Source: Oscillospiraceae bacterium
GTDB lineage: Bacteria; Bacillota; Clostridia; Oscillospirales; Oscillospiraceae
Length of the DNA stretch: 6,923 nt
Assembly (NCBI GenBank): GCA_031282225.1
Contig: JAITEC010000157.1
Location: 1 to 6,923, forward strand
Direction: 5' to 3'
A model generated the notes under the pieces. The model was not told the DNA's origin, made no database searches, and saw only the letters and a list, made by a program, of their open reading frames with translations. The translations under genes and the position numbers were made by a program. Below, one piece after another: positions 5,468 through 6,923 of the stretch (within the stretch, counting starts at the first letter, position 1; each line of letters opens with the position of its first letter).

Positions 5468-6923
5468 TCAGCGAAGGCGAAGTATATCCGCTATCCGCTC
5501 GCCTCTGGGCATGGATTTCAAGTCGTCGCGCGTTATTGTACCCGTGAGCAGCACAAGTGTCAAGTACACTGCGGCGCCTGCGGCAATAGCGGCGCCCAGG
5601 CACAATACCGTCACTATGCGCTCGGTGTACATCTCGTCCGAGAACACGCCCCTGAGGAGCTGGTACACCGTGAACGCCGCGACCCCCATGACCGCCGTGC
5701 ATAGCGCGGGGCGCAAAAATACGCCGGCGTAGCGCGGCCTGTCTTTTACCCTCGCGGCTATCACCGCTAGATTCATTACGGTGATGGACAGATAGCACGC
5801 GAGCGTCCCGAACGACGAGCCCAGTATGCCGAACGACCTGTCGCCCACGAGCGCCCAGTCGATGGCTATCTGTATGAGCCCGCCTATCGGGTACGTGGCC
5901 ATGGGCACGCGCTCGTATCCGTTTGCCTGCAGCATTGCCGTGGTGATCAGCTGCAGGCATATGAATACGGACGCAATCCCGAATATCGACAGTACCCCCA
6001 CGCCCTCGTCACTCTGTCCGATCAGCGCGAAGAATATAGGCCTTGCCAGCACCGATATGCCAACGCCTGCCGGCATGGCCACAAGGCAAGCCAGTTTCAG
6101 CGACGACTCCATCACCCCGCGCGCCTCGCGCGTCCGCCCTGCGGCGGCGGCGGCGGATATAGCCGGTATTATACTCACCGAGAACGGTATGATGAGAGCC
6201 GACGGCATCTGCAAAAACGGCTGTCCCTTTGCGTACGCGCCATATAGCGCCTGGGCGGCGGATTCCGTGTACCCCGCGCCATGCTGCAGCCTCCAAAGAA
6301 CCAGCTTCGTGTCTATAACCGTCATTATGCTCATGAACGAGGCTCCCAGCGTAACGGGCACGCTCACGCGCAGCACGCGCGCCAGCGCCGCGCGGCGGCC
6401 AATCGTGCGCGCGGGCGGGCGGCTCGCGTCCTGTGCGGCAAGTGCGTCCGACCGGTCAGCCGCCCGTTTGAATAGCATCATGACAGGCAGTGCCGCCGCC
6501 AGCCCAATAGAGGCGCCGGATATGGCCCCTGCCGAAACCGACGGCGACGGTGCGCCTGCCCTGGCGAGGAACCAGGCGATGGACAGGCCCACGAGCAGTT
6601 TGCACGAGACCTCTATTATTTGCTTTGCCGCCGTGGGCGCCATGTTTCCAAATCCTTGGCTATATCCCTCGTACACGGAGATGACGCAGCAAAAAAACAC
6701 GCCCGGCGCCAGCGCGCGCAGCCCGTAAGATGCGTATCGGTCACCCATTGCCGCCGCCAGCGACTCGCTGGCAAAAAACATCGCTAGCGCGAACGCGAGA
6801 CCCACCGCCGCAAACGCCGGCAGCGCCACTTGAAAATACCTCGTTGCGGCTGCGCGGTCGCCCGTTGCCCTCGCCGCCGCAACGAGCCGCGACAGCGCCA
6901 CAGGTATGCCCGACAGCGAGATC
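5468..6923 (-). CDS. MurJ/SpoVB-type flippase-like membrane protein (YabM-like), N-terminus outside window
   Basis: The reading frame is open from the window edge to the stop at 5468, giving 484 residues; roughly the first 50 are missing. Just inside the edge it reads ISLSGIPVALSRLVAAARATGD, the G-I-P-x-A-x-S-x-L-V segment that follows the first helices of SpoVB/YabM proteins. A GTG at 6901 lies within this conserved segment and is not a real start. Further family segments are YEGYSQGFGNMAPTAAKQIIE, YGAYAKGQPFLQMPSALIIP with SIIPAIS, and the C-terminal ITRDDLKSMPRGERIADIL. About a dozen hydrophobic helices are present. Members of this MOP superfamily flip lipid-linked saccharides across the cytoplasmic membrane; MurJ moves lipid II, and SpoVB is needed for spore cortex formation. 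Placement before HU and rqcP matches B. subtilis yabM. Its substrate cannot be told from sequence. A GCG repeat (6141-6156) encodes an alanine run and stays in frame. Confidence 0.9.
   Translation of the reverse strand, partial: ISLSGIPVALSRLVAAARATGDRAAATRYFQVALPAFAAVGLAFALAMFFASESLAAAMGDRYASYGLRALAPGVFFCCVISVYEGYSQGFGNMAPTAAKQIIEVSCKLLVGLSIAWFLARAGAPSPSVSAGAISGASIGLAAALPVMMLFKRAADRSDALAAQDASRPPARTIGRRAALARVLRVSVPVTLGASFMSIMTVIDTKLVLWRLQHGAGYTESAAQALYGAYAKGQPFLQMPSALIIPFSVSIIPAISAAAAAGRTREARGVMESSLKLACLVAMPAGVGISVLARPIFFALIGQSDEGVGVLSIFGIASVFICLQLITTAMLQANGYERVPMATYPIGGLIQIAIDWALVGDRSFGILGSSFGTLACYLSITVMNLAVIAARVKDRPRYAGVFLRPALCTAVMGVAAFTVYQLLRGVFSDEMYTERIVTVLCLGAAIAAGAAVYLTLVLLTGTITRDDLKSMPRGERIADILRLR

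Noticed and set aside
5411..5468. Intrinsic terminator after the flippase-like gene
   Set aside because: The only clear stem is AT-rich with a 2-nt loop and no T run after it, so termination here is not supported.
5826..6728. 300-codon open frame on the plus strand
   Set aside because: It lies antisense to the flippase-like gene, shows no recognisable domain or ribosome binding site, and long antisense frames are expected in GC-rich coding DNA.
1..6923. CRISPR array, insertion sequence, tRNA or rRNA gene, or prophage module
   Set aside because: No spaced direct repeats, transposase or integrase motifs, cloverleaf-like sequence or rRNA signature was seen; the window is almost fully occupied by housekeeping and membrane protein genes.

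Overview
The window is a compact, GC-rich stretch of bacterial chromosome in which every convincing gene lies on the minus strand, so transcription runs from high to low coordinates. Strong AGGAGG-type ribosome binding sites, a SpoVB/YabM-like lipid-flippase homologue next to HU and the S4-domain protein RqcP (YabO), and the sequence style of each protein point to Firmicutes, most likely a GC-rich member of the Clostridia. The species cannot be named from the sequence alone.

Layout in transcription order: (1) 6923-5468, a MurJ/SpoVB-type multidrug/oligosaccharidyl-lipid/polysaccharide (MOP) superfamily membrane protein, whose N-terminus lies outside the window; (2) a 145-bp intergenic region with a perfect AT-rich inverted repeat, a plausible extended -10 promoter and a strong ribosome binding site; (3) 5322-5044, the histone-like DNA-binding protein HU; (4) a 76-bp gap filled mostly by a perfect 18-bp-stem hairpin; (5) 4967-4728, RqcP, a ribosome-associated quality-control factor; (6) 4731-3451, an AI-2E-family transporter, overlapping rqcP by ATGA; (7) 3467-3036, a small GtrA-family membrane protein, overlapping gene 6 by 17 bp; (8) 2998-404, the mismatch-repair ATPase MutS; (9) 389-1, the N-terminal part of a probable CPBP intramembrane protease, cut by the window edge.

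From rqcP onward the genes overlap or lie within 40 bp of each other and look like one operon, probably fed by the HU promoter by read-through past the intergenic hairpin. Functionally it is a mixed housekeeping cluster: nucleoid packing, rescue of stalled ribosomes, DNA mismatch repair and several membrane proteins. The flippase-HU-RqcP core matches the yabM-yabN-yabO neighbourhood of Bacillus and Clostridia, but the MazG gene (yabN) and the sporulation genes yabP and yabQ are not where they would be expected.

No novel defence system, mobile element, CRISPR array, RNA gene or insertion sequence is visible. The most interesting non-coding items are the two perfect inverted repeats flanking the HU gene. 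There is no gene-free stretch longer than 300 bases.
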